Assembly: GCA_018261955.1 (NCBI GenBank)
Contig: JAGTRK010000001.1
Coordinates: 1 to 64,000, forward strand
Reading direction: 5' to 3'
DNA from: Burkholderiaceae bacterium
GTDB taxonomy: Bacteria > Pseudomonadota > Gammaproteobacteria > Burkholderiales > Burkholderiaceae
DNA: 64,000 nt
Part shown: in pieces, positions 46,350-56,312 of the stretch
Numbering within the stretch: the stretch's first letter is position 1
Layout of the letters: each line of letters begins with the position of its first letter
Program-made: the position numbers and the translations under genes
Notes under the pieces: generated by a model
What the model was told of the DNA's origin: nothing
What the model saw: the letters and a program-made list of their open reading frames with translations, nothing else
Databases searched by the model: none

Positions 46350-47093
46350 CTAGCACCGTTTTTTGGCTTTGCGACAAGCCATCATGTAGTTGACACTGGT
46401 GTCTTTGGTGACCACAAATGGGGTTGATTTCGATTGCCAAGGCTGGTAACCAACGCCCGCCAAAGCAAAAACTTCTAAGCCCGATTGACGCGCCATCGCA
46501 GAGAGTTCACTTGGCTTAATAAAGGTGTCGTACTGGTGCGTGCCTTTGGGTATCCATTTGAGCAGATGCTCAGCCGCACCGATGGTCAATGCCCAAGCCT
46601 TTGGATTTCGATTGATGGTGGAAAAAAACACCGTGCCGTTTGGAGTCAAGAGTTGCGCCGCCGCATGCACCACCGAGGCAGGATCAGGTACGTGCTCTAA
46701 CAACTCCATACAGGTGACCACATCATATTCTGCTGGGTGTGTCTGCGCCCACTCTTCGGCAGTTATCGCTTGGTAATCAATACTCAGTTGCGCGGCTTGT
46801 GCGTGCGCACGGGCAATCTCTATGGAATCCGATGCCATATCCAAGCCCGTGACAATTGCGCCCGCCCGCACCAATGATTCGCTTAATATACCGCCGCCAC
46901 AGCCGATGTCTATGGTTTTTGCATTGCCTAAAACGACATGTTTTGCAATCCAAGCCATGCGTATGGGATTGATTTGATGTAGCGTTTTCAATGGCCCTTG
47001 CTCGTCCCACCATTCATGCGCGTGTTGGGAAAATTTTTCAATCTCTTGAGTGGATATATTTTGATGATCCAATGGGTTGGGATGGTTGTTCAT
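46350..47093 (-). CDS. ubiG: Ubiquinone biosynthesis O-methyltransferase UbiG
   Basis: The 247-residue SAM-dependent enzyme performs both O-methylations of ubiquinone synthesis. Motif I is KTIDIGCGGGILSESL, then GLDMASDSIEIARAHA, VTCMELLEHVPDPASVVHAA, and FFSTINRNPKAWAL. The ATG at 47093 starts at MNNHPNPLDHQN and matches family length; an upstream in-frame ATG would add 21 residues. It lies between ompA and gph, as in other Burkholderiales. Ubiquinone feeds the bc1 complex encoded earlier in the window. Confidence 0.95.
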   Translation of the reverse strand: MNNHPNPLDHQNISTQEIEKFSQHAHEWWDEQGPLKTLHQINPIRMAWIAKHVVLGNAKTIDIGCGGGILSESLVRAGAIVTGLDMASDSIEIARAHAQAAQLSIDYQAITAEEWAQTHPAEYDVVTCMELLEHVPDPASVVHAAAQLLTPNGTVFFSTINRNPKAWALTIGAAEHLLKWIPKGTHQYDTFIKPSELSAMARQSGLEVFALAGVGYQPWQSKSTPFVVTKDTSVNYMMACRKAKKRC

Positions 47094-47198
47094 GAAGTTG
47101 TTTTCAGTCGATAATGATGGGCGCGCACCTGCGACAGCATTGCAAATACAGGTCATTTAAATACGCTATTTGACCACGAATGGGTTGATTCTACCATG

Positions 47199-47227
47199 AA
47201 AAAAGCCCCGCGATTGCAGGGCTTTTT
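47199..47227 (-). terminator. Terminator of ompA
   Basis: AAAAAGCCC pairs with GGGCTTTTT around a loop of about 10 bases, with a T-run on the minus strand, 20 bases past the ompA stop. It overlaps the region between ompA and ubiG, so ubiG may have its own promoter. Confidence 0.75.
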
Positions 47228-47246
47228 AATCAATCAAAACGAGAGA

Positions 47247-47945
47247 TTATTTGGTAACGTTTACACCAACCGCAGTCAATTCACGTTTCCATGCTTCAAC
47301 TTGGTTCGCAGGAACAGTTGCACCTTGAATGTCAACAGTCACGCGACGGTTAGGTTGCTCACATGCTTGACGTGCTGCTTTAGTGCCTTTACAAGACGCA
47401 GGAGACACGATCAACTGACGTTCGCCCATGCCTTGACTCACGATTTTACCAGCAGGAACACCTTGGCTAACCAAAAATGCTTTTACAGACTCTGCGCGGC
47501 GCAGTGACAAGCGGTCATTGTACGCGTCAGAACCCCATGAGTCAGTGTGACCCACGATAATGCTTTGTGAGTATGAGTTGCGGTTCAAGAATGCTGCCAA
47601 ACGACCCAACATTTCTTGACCTGCTGGGCGCAAAGATGCTTTGTCAAAGTCAAACAACGTTGCTGCATCTAAATTCAAACTGCCGTTCATAACAACTGGA
47701 GGTTTAGCTACCGCGTCACAACCCACGATAGGATTGCCGTCAGGGTAGTAACCAGTTTGCCAGCACAATTTGTCTGTGCCATTGGTCGCGCCGTAGTCAC
47801 CGCTTACCCAAATTTGGCTATCAGCAGCGTCTTGTACGTGACGGCTGTTTACAGCATCCGCCATTGGCGTAATAGTAGCCGCATTTACTTGTGCCGCGAG
47901 GGCTAATGTTGCGACTAAAGAAGCAACTTTTACGAAGTTTTTCAT
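47247..47945 (-). CDS. ompA: OmpA-family outer-membrane protein
   Basis: The 232-residue protein has a signal peptide (MKNFVKVASLVATLALAAQV, cut after VNA), a short N-terminal region with one Cys pair (CWQTGYYPDGNPIVGC), and a C-terminal OmpA/MotB peptidoglycan-binding domain. That domain has TLFDFDKASLRPAGQEML, IVGHTDSWGSDAYNDRLSLR and the final NRRVTVDIQG. The N-terminal part is too short for an eight-stranded barrel. It links the outer membrane to the wall. It heads ompA-ubiG-gph, divergent from gyrA. Confidence 0.93.
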   Translation of the reverse strand: MKNFVKVASLVATLALAAQVNAATITPMADAVNSRHVQDAADSQIWVSGDYGATNGTDKLCWQTGYYPDGNPIVGCDAVAKPPVVMNGSLNLDAATLFDFDKASLRPAGQEMLGRLAAFLNRNSYSQSIIVGHTDSWGSDAYNDRLSLRRAESVKAFLVSQGVPAGKIVSQGMGERQLIVSPASCKGTKAARQACEQPNRRVTVDIQGATVPANQVEAWKRELTAVGVNVTK

Positions 47946-48395
47946 GTTTCTCCTCTTATGGAAAGTGCGCAGTCAGCCTGCGAGAACGTTCACTACGAGT
48001 TTAAAATTATTTCAAACCCTAATTTAAACAGTGCCATTATAACTATTCAATGTGCACCCTGCAATATCATTTTTTTACACAATAAATGCGTTATGAACAC
48101 CGCACGAACTCATTGTGCCACAACTTTGACCACGAAGTGCGGGCAAAAACCAATTATGTTCTGCGAAGCAGTGTGTTCTCATGTGATTTGTTTCAATTAT
48201 GCAACACTCAATTTGCCGTTAACAGACGCTCTTAGTCGAAAGCGTCGGCTTGAGTACGCTGCCCCTATGGCGATTGGATTAGGTTGCACAAAGTCTGTCT
48301 GCTGAGCGCTTATCTGATGTCGGGCATGTTAGAATGATGAATTGAATGATGTCCGTTTTGAGCAACGCTCAGATTTACTTAACCACAGGATGCCT
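47946..48395. other. Divergent ompA / gyrA intergenic region
   Basis: About 450 bases between the ompA and gyrA starts. The gyrA side carries a candidate extended -10 promoter. Short frames here have no similarity. No RNA gene was recognised. Confidence 0.5.
48327..48335 (+). promoter_or_regulatory. Candidate extended -10 promoter of gyrA
   Basis: TGTTAGAAT is a TG-n-TAGAAT extended -10 element about 60 bases before the gyrA ATG. No strong -35 precedes it. Confidence 0.4.
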
Positions 48396-51041
48396 ATGTC
48401 ATCGTTTGCCAAAGAAACCCTTCCTATTTCGCTTGAAGATGAAATGCGCCGCTCCTACCTCGATTACGCCATGAGTGTGATTGTCGGTCGAGCCCTACCC
48501 GATGTGCGCGATGGTTTAAAACCCGTGCATCGCCGTGTGCTGTATGCGATGCACGAGCAGAACAACGATTGGAACCGCGCGTATAAAAAATCTGCCCGCA
48601 TCGTCGGTGATGTGATGGGTAAATACCACCCGCACGGCGACAGCGCGATTTACGACACCATTGTGCGTATGGCACAAGATTTTTCTTTGCGTTATACCTT
48701 GGTGGACGGTCAGGGGAACTTCGGTTCGGTGGACGGTGATGCCGCCGCCGCAATGCGCTATACCGAAATGCGCATGGCGAAAATCGGACATCAGTTGTTA
48801 GAGGACATTGACAAAGAAACCGTCGATTTCGGCCCAAACTACGATGGCAATGAACGTGAGCCTTTGGTCTTGCCCACGCGTTTGCCCAACTTATTGATCA
48901 ATGGTTCAACAGGTATTGCGGTTGGTATGGCGACCAATATCCCGCCGCATAATTTACGCGAGGTGGTCAAAGCGTGTTTGCATGTTTTGCACAATCCCGA
49001 GGCGACAGTCGATGAATTGATTGAATTGGTTCCCGCACCTGATTTCCCAACCGCTGGGATTATTTACGGCATTTCAGGCGTGCGCCAAGGTTATAAAACA
49101 GGTCGCGGTCGCGTGGTGATGCGTGCGCGGGTTCATTTTGAAGATATGGAAAAAGGGCACCGTCAAGCGATTATCGTGGACGAATTACCGTATCAGGTAA
49201 ACAAACGCAAATTGCTCGAAAACATCGCCGAAATGGTGAACGACAAGCGACTTGAAGGTATTTCTGATTTGCGCGATGAGTCGGACAAATCGGGTATGCG
49301 CATGGTGATTGAACTCAAGCGTGGTGAAGTCGCCGAAGTAGTACTGAATAATTTGTACAAACACACGCAACTGCAAGACACCTTTGGCATGAATATGGTC
49401 GCACTGGTCGATGGTCAGCCAAAATTGCTCAATTTGCGCGAAATGCTGGTGTATTTCCTCGAGCACCGCCGTGAAGTGGTCACACGCCGCACCGCGTTTG
49501 AATTGCGCAAGGCGCGCGATCGCGCGCATATTTTAGAAGGTTTGGCTGTCGCATTGGCGAACATCGATGAGTTCATCGCGATTATCAAAGCCGCACCCAC
49601 GCCACCCGTGGCGAAAACCGATTTGATGGCGAAACTGTGGGATTCTGAATTGGTGCGCGAAATGCTCGGTCGTACCGAAGGGCGCGATTTATACCGCCCT
49701 GATGGTTTGCTTGCCGATATGGGTTTGCAGGACAATGGTTTGTATCGTTTGTCGGACATCCAAGCGCAGGAAATTTTGCAAATGCGTTTGCAACGCTTGA
49801 CGGGGTTGGAGCAAGACAAGATTGTCCAAGAGTACAAAGACATCATGACGCACATCGCCGATTTGATTGACATCCTGTCGCGTCCCGAACGAGTGACCGC
49901 GATTATTGACGGCGAGTTGACCGTGATTGTTGAGGAATTCGGTGACGCGCGTCGCTCACAAATCGAGATGAACGCCTCGGACATCGACATTGAGGATTTA
50001 ATCACACCATGCGACATGGTGGTGACTTTGTCGAACACGGGTTACATCAAAGCGCAAGCCTTGTCCGAGTACCGCACACAACGCCGTGGCGGTCGCGGCA
50101 AGCAAGCCGCTTCGACCAAAGGCGAAGAAGACTGGATTGAAAATCTGTTCGTTGCCAACACCCATGACACGATTTTGAGTTTCTCGAACCGTGGTCGCCT
50201 GTATTGGACGCGCGTGTACGAAGTCCCCGCAGGCTCGCGCACTTCGCGCGGCACGCCGATTATTCGCATGTTGCCACTCGAAGAGGGCGAAAAAATCACC
50301 GTCATGTTGCCGATTGATGCCAAAAACGGCGGTGGTTTCGCTGAAGACAAATACGTCTTTATGGCAACCAGTTTGGGTACTGTGAAAAAAACCCCGTTGT
50401 CGGATTTCTCGAATCCACGCAAAGCGGGCATCATCGCTGTGAACTTGGACGAGGGCGACTACCTCATCGGCGCAGCGGTGACCGATGGCGCACACGATGT
50501 GATGTTATTCTCCGATGCGGGTAAAGCCGTGCGCTTTGACGAAAACGACGTGCGCCCAATGGGTCGCAACGCACGCGGTGTGCGCGGTATGAATTTAGAA
50601 GAAGGGCAAAACATCATTGCTTTGTTGGTCGCTGAGTCTGAAAGCCAGTATGTGCTCACTGCGACTGAAAACGGCTTTGGCAAACGCACACCAATTACCG
50701 AATACACGCGCCACGGTCGTGGTACCAAGGGCATGATTGCCATCCAAACCTCTGAGCGCAACGGCAAAGTCGTGGCCGCGCAGTTGGTCGAAGAGGACGA
50801 CCAAATCATGCTCATCACCCAAGGCGGCACACTGGTGCGCACCCGCATTTCTGAAGTACGCGTGGTCGGACGCGCAACGCAGGGTGTGACTTTGATTGGC
50901 TTGGACGAGGGCGATGTGTTGAGCGGTGTACAAAAAGTCATGATTTCGATTGATGAGGATGAGTTGGACGAGGCAGAAGAAGTGGTAACAGATGTGTCGG
51001 GCAATACCGATGCGGCAATTGAAACACCTGAAACCGAGTAA
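48396..51041 (+). CDS. gyrA: DNA gyrase subunit A
   Basis: The 881-residue subunit cuts and rejoins DNA during negative supercoiling. Starting at [10 protein letters not shown], numbering coincides with E. coli: H80-G-D-S83-A-I-Y-D87 in the quinolone-resistance region and the catalytic Tyr122 in [10 protein letters not shown]. Ser83 and Asp87 are the susceptible-type residues. The GyrA box QRRGGRGK and blades of the C-terminal pinwheel follow. AGGA lies upstream of 48396. An earlier in-frame ATG would add 18 residues. It is followed by a terminator and serC. Confidence 0.97.
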   Translation: MSSFAKETLPISLEDEMRRSYLDYAMSVIVGRALPDVRDGLKPVHRRVLYAMHEQNNDWNRAYKKSARIVGDVMGKYHPHGDSAIYDTIVRMAQDFSLRYTLVDGQGNFGSVDGDAAAAMRYTEMRMAKIGHQLLEDIDKETVDFGPNYDGNEREPLVLPTRLPNLLINGSTGIAVGMATNIPPHNLREVVKACLHVLHNPEATVDELIELVPAPDFPTAGIIYGISGVRQGYKTGRGRVVMRARVHFEDMEKGHRQAIIVDELPYQVNKRKLLENIAEMVNDKRLEGISDLRDESDKSGMRMVIELKRGEVAEVVLNNLYKHTQLQDTFGMNMVALVDGQPKLLNLREMLVYFLEHRREVVTRRTAFELRKARDRAHILEGLAVALANIDEFIAIIKAAPTPPVAKTDLMAKLWDSELVREMLGRTEGRDLYRPDGLLADMGLQDNGLYRLSDIQAQEILQMRLQRLTGLEQDKIVQEYKDIMTHIADLIDILSRPERVTAIIDGELTVIVEEFGDARRSQIEMNASDIDIEDLITPCDMVVTLSNTGYIKAQALSEYRTQRRGGRGKQAASTKGEEDWIENLFVANTHDTILSFSNRGRLYWTRVYEVPAGSRTSRGTPIIRMLPLEEGEKITVMLPIDAKNGGGFAEDKYVFMATSLGTVKKTPLSDFSNPRKAGIIAVNLDEGDYLIGAAVTDGAHDVMLFSDAGKAVRFDENDVRPMGRNARGVRGMNLEEGQNIIALLVAESESQYVLTATENGFGKRTPITEYTRHGRGTKGMIAIQTSERNGKVVAAQLVEEDDQIMLITQGGTLVRTRISEVRVVGRATQGVTLIGLDEGDVLSGVQKVMISIDEDELDEAEEVVTDVSGNTDAAIETPETE

Positions 51042-51062
51042 ACGCAGTATTGATGCACTATG

Positions 51063-51092
51063 AAAAAGGCGAGTTTCAGACTCGCCTTTTTT
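51063..51092 (+). terminator. Terminator of gyrA
   Basis: AAGGCGAGT pairs with ACTCGCCTT around a 5-base loop and ends in a T-run, 22 bases past the gyrA stop. It separates gyrA from the serC operon. Confidence 0.85.
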
Positions 51093-51225
51093 ATTGGTGC
51101 GTTGACACATTTTGATTTTGCTACTGAAAATACGTCTTGATTGCTGTCTAAATCCCTGATTAGACTATAAAAATCCCGCGTTTTACGCGATAATGATGCA
51201 TTCAAAAATTTTAGCGAGTCTCACT

Positions 51226-52362
51226 ATGCCCCACCGTATCTTCAACTTCGCCGCAGGTCCAGCGGCTCTGCCCACGCCCGTGCTTGAAAAAATGCAGTCC
51301 GAATTGCTCGATTTTCAGGGCACAGGCGTGTCCATCATGGAAATGAGCCATCGTGGCGCGGTGTACACCGAGGTGTTCATGCGCACGCGCGAAGCGTTTC
51401 GCCGTTTGCTCAACGTGCCCGAGAACTACCAAATTTTATTCATGCAGGGCGGGGCGATTGGGCAAAATGCGATTATTCCGCTGAACTTACTCGGTGACAC
51501 ATCCAAAGGCGCGAATCAAACCATCGACAGCGTCATCGCAGGTGCATGGTCGGTTAAAACCCAAAAAGAAGCCGATCGTTACGCCAAAGCAGGCGGAGGT
51601 TCGTGCAAAATCATCGCCAATTCGGACGATGGCAGTGGTAAATTTCTTTACTACCCCGAGCCCGACACATGGCAACTCTCAGACAAACCCGCCTATGTCA
51701 ACGTCTGTACCAACGAAACCATTCACGGCGTGGAATGGTTCGCACCGCAATCGCTCGCGGATGAATTGGTAGCGCGTGATTCATTCCTCGTGGCGGACAT
51801 GTCCAGCCACATTCTCTCGCGTCCGCTCGATGTGTCGCGCTACGGCGTGATTTATGGTGGCGCACAAAAAAACATCGGCCCTGCGGGCGTGACCTTTGTC
51901 ATCGTGCGCGATGATTTGCTCGACCGCCAACATCCTCTGTGCCCATCGGCGTTCAACTGGCGCAATGTGGCGGACAACGATTCGATGTTCAACACCCCAC
52001 CGACACTGTCGATTTACATCGCAGGACTGGTGTTTGAATGGCTCGAAGCGCAAGGTGGCGTGGCGGCAATGGCAGAAGTCAACGATACGAAAGCCAAATT
52101 GCTCTACGAATTCATCGACAACTCAACACTCTATCGCAACGATGTGCAGCCCAAATACCGCTCGTGCATGAATGTGCCGTTTTTCCTGCGTGATGAATCA
52201 TTGAACGCCGAATTCCTCGCGCAATCCCAAGCCGCAGGTCTGGCCGCGCTCAAAGGGCACAAAATGGTCGGTGGTATGCGTGCGAGTATTTACAATGCGG
52301 TGAGTTTGGAGGCGGTGCAGGCATTGGTAGAATTTATGAAGCAATTTGAACAATCACATTGA
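51226..52362 (+). CDS. serC: Phosphoserine aminotransferase
   Basis: The 378-residue PLP enzyme makes phosphoserine from 3-phosphohydroxypyruvate and also serves pyridoxal phosphate synthesis. The class V start is PHRIFNFAAGPAALPTPVLE. The PLP lysine is in YGGAQKNIGPAG, and HILSRPLDV and GGMRASIYNAV are family segments. The ATG at 51226 is preferred over an in-frame ATG 33 bases earlier. The pheA ATG follows one base after its stop (TGATATG). Confidence 0.96.
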   Translation: MPHRIFNFAAGPAALPTPVLEKMQSELLDFQGTGVSIMEMSHRGAVYTEVFMRTREAFRRLLNVPENYQILFMQGGAIGQNAIIPLNLLGDTSKGANQTIDSVIAGAWSVKTQKEADRYAKAGGGSCKIIANSDDGSGKFLYYPEPDTWQLSDKPAYVNVCTNETIHGVEWFAPQSLADELVARDSFLVADMSSHILSRPLDVSRYGVIYGGAQKNIGPAGVTFVIVRDDLLDRQHPLCPSAFNWRNVADNDSMFNTPPTLSIYIAGLVFEWLEAQGGVAAMAEVNDTKAKLLYEFIDNSTLYRNDVQPKYRSCMNVPFFLRDESLNAEFLAQSQAAGLAALKGHKMVGGMRASIYNAVSLEAVQALVEFMKQFEQSH

Positions 52363-52363
52363 T

Positions 52364-53473
52364 ATGAACAACACCCCTCTCACCCCCGAAATCCAAGCCG
52401 AAGTTGACCGTGACCTCGCCCCCATCCGCGTGGAAATTGACGCAGTAGATGCGCAACTTTTGCGCCTGCTCAACGAGCGGGCGAAACTCGCCCAGCGCGT
52501 TGGCGAAGTCAAGCAAAAATACGAGCAGCCTGTCTATCGCCCTGAGCGTGAATCAGTGGTGCTCGAAAAAATTGCCACCCAAAATCCAGGCCCATTGCCC
52601 ACAGCCACATTGCAAACGCTCTGGCGCGAAGTGATGAGCGCGTGTCGCGCGATGGAAGAACCCGTCAAGGTCGCCTATCTCGGTCCTGCAGGTACTTATA
52701 CCGAGCAAGCGATGTTCAAACAATTCGGTCATGCGATTGTCGGTGTGGACTGTGTGAGCATTGACGACATATTCCACGCGGTTGAGGCGGGCGGTGCGAC
52801 TTTTGGTGTCGTGCCAATTGAAAACTCGATTGAAGGCGCGATTAACCGCACGATGGATTTATTGCTCAATTCGCCTTTGCGCGTGTGCGCTGAAGTGTCA
52901 TTGGCCATCCAGCATTCATTGCTGCACAGTACGGGCAATATGGATGGGGTCACAACCATCGTGGCGCATCCGCAAGCCCTCGCGCAGTGCTATGCGTGGC
53001 TCAAACAACATTACCCCCATGTGACCCAAAAACCCGTGTCCTCAAACGCACAAGGCGCGAAAATGGCACAAGAGGACGCGAGCGTCGCCTGTATTGCAGG
53101 CGATTCAGCTGCAATGATGTATGAATTGCAAAAAGTCGCGATCGGCATACAGGACGATGCCAACAACCGCACGCGCTTTGTGGTCTTGGGCAAACAAGTG
53201 TGCAGTCCGAGCCCAGCGGATAAAACTTCGCTCATCCTCGCCGCGCCGAATAAAGCGGGCTCGGTATTTGCCCTCATTGAACCACTCGCACGACATGGTG
53301 TGTCGATGGTGCGGTTTGAGTCCCGTCCAGCGAAACAAAAAGGTTGGGAATACTACTTTTATATTGATTTTGTGGGTCATGTCGATGAGCCACACGTCGC
53401 CGCAGCACTCAAAGAGATCGAAGCACAAGCCGCGTTTTACAAATGTTTGGGTTCGTACCCTGTAACGGCGTGA
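52364..53473 (+). CDS. pheA: Chorismate mutase / prephenate dehydratase (P-protein)
   Basis: The 369-residue bifunctional enzyme converts chorismate to prephenate and then phenylpyruvate. The N-terminal AroQ mutase (IDAVDAQLLRLLNERAKLAQ, RPERESVVLEKI) is followed by the dehydratase (VAYLGPAGTYTEQAM, VPIENSIEGAINRTMDLL, NNRTRFVVLG with the Thr-Arg-Phe motif). A C-terminal ACT domain (LAAPNKAGSVFALIEPLARH, ESRPAKQKGWEYYFYIDF) likely mediates phenylalanine feedback. It lies between serC and tyrA. Confidence 0.97.
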   Translation: MNNTPLTPEIQAEVDRDLAPIRVEIDAVDAQLLRLLNERAKLAQRVGEVKQKYEQPVYRPERESVVLEKIATQNPGPLPTATLQTLWREVMSACRAMEEPVKVAYLGPAGTYTEQAMFKQFGHAIVGVDCVSIDDIFHAVEAGGATFGVVPIENSIEGAINRTMDLLLNSPLRVCAEVSLAIQHSLLHSTGNMDGVTTIVAHPQALAQCYAWLKQHYPHVTQKPVSSNAQGAKMAQEDASVACIAGDSAAMMYELQKVAIGIQDDANNRTRFVVLGKQVCSPSPADKTSLILAAPNKAGSVFALIEPLARHGVSMVRFESRPAKQKGWEYYFYIDFVGHVDEPHVAAALKEIEAQAAFYKCLGSYPVTA

Positions 53474-53477
53474 GACG

Positions 53478-54386
53478 ATGAAAATATACCCTCAACTTCC
53501 ATCACAACCGATTGATAACCTGCTGCTCATCGGCGCAGGGCTCATTGGTGGCTCACTCACATTGGCTTTGAAAAAAGCCAATGCGGTACAACACGTCACG
53601 GGCGTGGGGCGGCGCGAATCGGTGATGCGCGAGGCCTTACAACTCGGCTTGATTGACGATTTTGTCGCGCCGAACACACCTGAATACGCGCAAGCGGTTG
53701 CGCGCGCCAACATCATCGTGCTGGCCATGCCTGTTGGGCAAACGCAAAACGTGCTGCGCGATTTACTGCCGCACCTCGCGCCACACACCATCACCACCGA
53801 CGCGGGTAGCACCAAGCAGTCGGTCTATGAAGATGCGCTGGCGGTGTTGGGCAATAAAATCAACCAATTCGTACTCGCGCACCCGATTGCGGGGCGTGAA
53901 ATCAATGGCCCATCGGCAGCATTGGCGGATTTATACGTGGGCAAAAAAATCATGGTCTGTCCCACCGAGCACAACACCACCGAACAAATTCGCACGGTGG
54001 TGGGCATGTGGCAAACTACAGGCGGACATGTGTATGAACTGGATTTAAACGCGCACGATGCGATTTTCGCCGCGGTGTCGCACGTACCGCACGTACTTGC
54101 CTACGCACTGATGAACCACGTCGCTGACGACGCGCTGTGCGATGATAAATTCGCCATGGCAGGTGCAGGGTTTCGCGACTTCACACGTATTGCCGCTGCC
54201 AGTCCTGAAATGTGGCGCGATGTGTGTCTGAATAATCGCGATGCGATTGTGGCAGATTTGGACGCCTACCTTGCGCACACTCAAGCCTTACGCGATAAAA
54301 TCGCCGCTTCGGACAGCGACACACTACTCACCGAGTTTACCCGTGCCAGTGAAAAACGTTTGGCGTGGAGGAAAGACAAACCGTGA
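53478..54386 (+). CDS. tyrA: Prephenate/arogenate dehydrogenase
   Basis: The 302-residue NAD(P)-dependent enzyme oxidises prephenate towards tyrosine. The Rossmann motif LLIGAGLIGGSLTLAL is at the start; TDAGSTKQSVYEDAL, AHPIAGREINGPSAA and ISHVPH-like AAVSHVPHVLAYAL carry the active-site histidines. It has no mutase fusion. In many betaproteobacteria hisC lies between pheA and tyrA; here only four bases do. Its stop overlaps the next gene's GTG (GTGA). Confidence 0.95.
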   Translation: MKIYPQLPSQPIDNLLLIGAGLIGGSLTLALKKANAVQHVTGVGRRESVMREALQLGLIDDFVAPNTPEYAQAVARANIIVLAMPVGQTQNVLRDLLPHLAPHTITTDAGSTKQSVYEDALAVLGNKINQFVLAHPIAGREINGPSAALADLYVGKKIMVCPTEHNTTEQIRTVVGMWQTTGGHVYELDLNAHDAIFAAVSHVPHVLAYALMNHVADDALCDDKFAMAGAGFRDFTRIAAASPEMWRDVCLNNRDAIVADLDAYLAHTQALRDKIAASDSDTLLTEFTRASEKRLAWRKDKP

Positions 54387-54859
54387 AAAAACCCAATTTA
54401 ACAATAACCCAATGTCTTCTTTTGGTAACCACCGCGGTTGTTTGCTTGAATGCCCAGGCAAATCCCTGCCAAACCTCAACAGACAAGGCGAAACTCAATG
54501 TCGTTCAGCAAGCCTACCAACGGCAAAGTTTGCTCGCTTATGACGAACAACAAAACCCCCGATACGACAACGTCAGTCGCGCATTGAAAAATGCGTTGTT
54601 ACACGATAAAGCCTGCACTAAAAACGGTGAGGAGGTATGCGCCCTCGATTTTGAACCCATTTTTAACGCCCAAGATTGGAATGTAACCAAGGTACAATAC
54701 AGTTGCGCACAAGGGCTGGTCATTGCTCGCTTCAAAAATTTCAACCAAAAACAACACGCCATTCATTTCAAGGTCATTCAGGAGCACGGTATTTGGCTGA
54801 TTGATGATTTGCACTCCAAACAAGTCCCCAGTCTCAAACGTATGCTCTTAACCCAATGA
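54383..54859 (+). CDS. Small exported protein, possibly DUF3828-like
   Basis: The 158-residue protein starts at a GTG overlapping the tyrA stop by 4 bp, with GGAGGAAAG upstream. A signal peptide ([20 protein letters not shown], cleavage near AQA) is followed by a domain with [59 protein letters not shown] and [10 protein letters not shown]. It resembles DUF3828/SnoaL-like folds, with low confidence. Its role inside an aromatic amino-acid operon is unexplained. Confidence 0.7.
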   Translation: MKKPNLTITQCLLLVTTAVVCLNAQANPCQTSTDKAKLNVVQQAYQRQSLLAYDEQQNPRYDNVSRALKNALLHDKACTKNGEEVCALDFEPIFNAQDWNVTKVQYSCAQGLVIARFKNFNQKQHAIHFKVIQEHGIWLIDDLHSKQVPSLKRMLLTQ

Positions 54860-54884
54860 ATACAGCCAAAACCCAAATCAACGG

Positions 54885-56210
54885 ATGAACAATGAATCAC
54901 CGACAAAAATGAATTCAATCACATTAAATCCCACCTCTCACGCCCAAGGCGAAATCACTTTACCTGGCTCAAAAAGCATTTCCAATCGAGTGTTGCTGTT
55001 GTCGGCTTTATGCCAAAAAGGGCAGGTCACGCGCGTGCGTGACGTGCTCGACTCGGACGACACGCGCGTGATGCTCGATGCGCTCAATGTTCTTGGCGTA
55101 TCGGTCACGCAAACCGCTGCGCATGACTACGACATCATCGGCACAGGCGGCAAATTTACCAACAAAGATGCTGATTTATTTATGGGCAACGCAGGTACGG
55201 CGATTCGCCCATTGACTGCGGTATTGGCTTTGCAACAGGGGACTTATCATTTGCACGGTGTGCCGCGTATGCACGAGCGACCGATTGGTGATTTGCTTGA
55301 GGCTTTAGTGCAAATCGGTGTGCAGGTTGAATACACAGGCAATGCGGGTTATCCACCGTTCACGCTCACGCCTGCGCGCATTCCTGAGGGAGATTTGAGT
55401 TTGTCGATCAAAGGCAATGTCTCAAGCCAATTTCTCACAGCGGTGTTGATGGCTGCACCTTTACTCAATCGCAACGTCACCATTCACGTCATCGGTGAGT
55501 TGATTTCCAAACCTTACATTGAGATCACGCTCAATTTAATGGCGCGCTTTGGCGTGCAAGTGACACGTGATGGCTGGTCGTCGTTTACCATTGCGGCGGG
55601 TTCTCAATACCAATCACCCAAAGAAATTTTTGTCGAAGGTGATGCATCGTCGGCTTCCTATTTCATTGCTTTGGGCGCAATCGGCGGTGGTCCCATCAAA
55701 ATTCATGGCGTGGGTTTATCGAGTATTCAAGGCGATGTGAAATTTGCCGATGCCATGCAGATGATGGGCGCGAATATAATGATGGGTGCGAATTGGATAG
55801 AGGTTAGGGGCGTTGATGAAGGCGGTTTGCGCGCGATTGAACTCGATTGCAACCACATTCCCGATGCGGCAATGACCTTGGCAACCGCTGCTTTGTTCGC
55901 CAAAGGTACGACGCGCCTGACCAATATCGCCTCATGGCGCGTCAAGGAAACCGACCGCTTGAGCGCGATGGCGACCGAATTGCGCAAAGTCGGCGCGAGT
56001 GTGGTTGAGGGGGCGGATTTTATCGAAATCACACCGCCCACTGATGATGGCTGGAAACACGCCGAAATTGATACTTATGACGACCACCGCATGGCGATGT
56101 GTTTTTCGTTGGTGGCATTGTCCAAAGTTGGCGTCACGATTAACGAGCCTGAGTGTGTGGCGAAAACCTTTCCGACCTATTTTCAGGTGTTGCAAGGGTT
56201 ATTAAAATAA
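54885..56210 (+). CDS. aroA: 3-phosphoshikimate 1-carboxyvinyltransferase (EPSP synthase)
   Basis: The 441-residue enzyme joins PEP to shikimate 3-phosphate, the sixth shikimate step. Conserved segments are [62 protein letters not shown] and [16 protein letters not shown]. The [14 protein letters not shown] site is the class I (glyphosate-sensitive) type. The start may be 54885 or an ATG 24 bases later. The usual following cmk and rpsA genes are absent here; a palindromic element and yaeQ follow. Confidence 0.96.
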   Translation: MNNESPTKMNSITLNPTSHAQGEITLPGSKSISNRVLLLSALCQKGQVTRVRDVLDSDDTRVMLDALNVLGVSVTQTAAHDYDIIGTGGKFTNKDADLFMGNAGTAIRPLTAVLALQQGTYHLHGVPRMHERPIGDLLEALVQIGVQVEYTGNAGYPPFTLTPARIPEGDLSLSIKGNVSSQFLTAVLMAAPLLNRNVTIHVIGELISKPYIEITLNLMARFGVQVTRDGWSSFTIAAGSQYQSPKEIFVEGDASSASYFIALGAIGGGPIKIHGVGLSSIQGDVKFADAMQMMGANIMMGANWIEVRGVDEGGLRAIELDCNHIPDAAMTLATAALFAKGTTRLTNIASWRVKETDRLSAMATELRKVGASVVEGADFIEITPPTDDGWKHAEIDTYDDHRMAMCFSLVALSKVGVTINEPECVAKTFPTYFQVLQGLLK

Positions 56211-56212
56211 TC

Positions 56213-56290
56213 GTAGGGGCGGGTTTCAAACCCGCCATTTTTTAACAATGCACGCACGTCATTTTGGGCAGGTTTAAAACCTGCCCCTAC
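56213..56290. repeat. Paired-hairpin element bounded by GTAGGGGC/GCCCCTAC
   Basis: The outer ends GTAGGGGC (56213-56220) and GCCCCTAC (56283-56290) are inverted repeats. Inside are two strong hairpins: GGCGGGTTT/AAACCCGCC (56218-56236) and GGGCAGGTTT/AAACCTGCCC (56266-56286). The layout resembles small dispersed palindromic (REP- or MITE-like) elements. Only one copy was seen in this window. Confidence 0.55.
56218..56243 (+). terminator. Terminator of the serC-aroA unit
   Basis: GGCGGGTTT pairs with AAACCCGCC around one base and is followed by a T-rich tract. It lies 7 bases past the aroA stop and is part of the palindromic element. Confidence 0.7.
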
Positions 56291-56312
56291 TATAAAATTC
56301 AAACGCAAAAAC

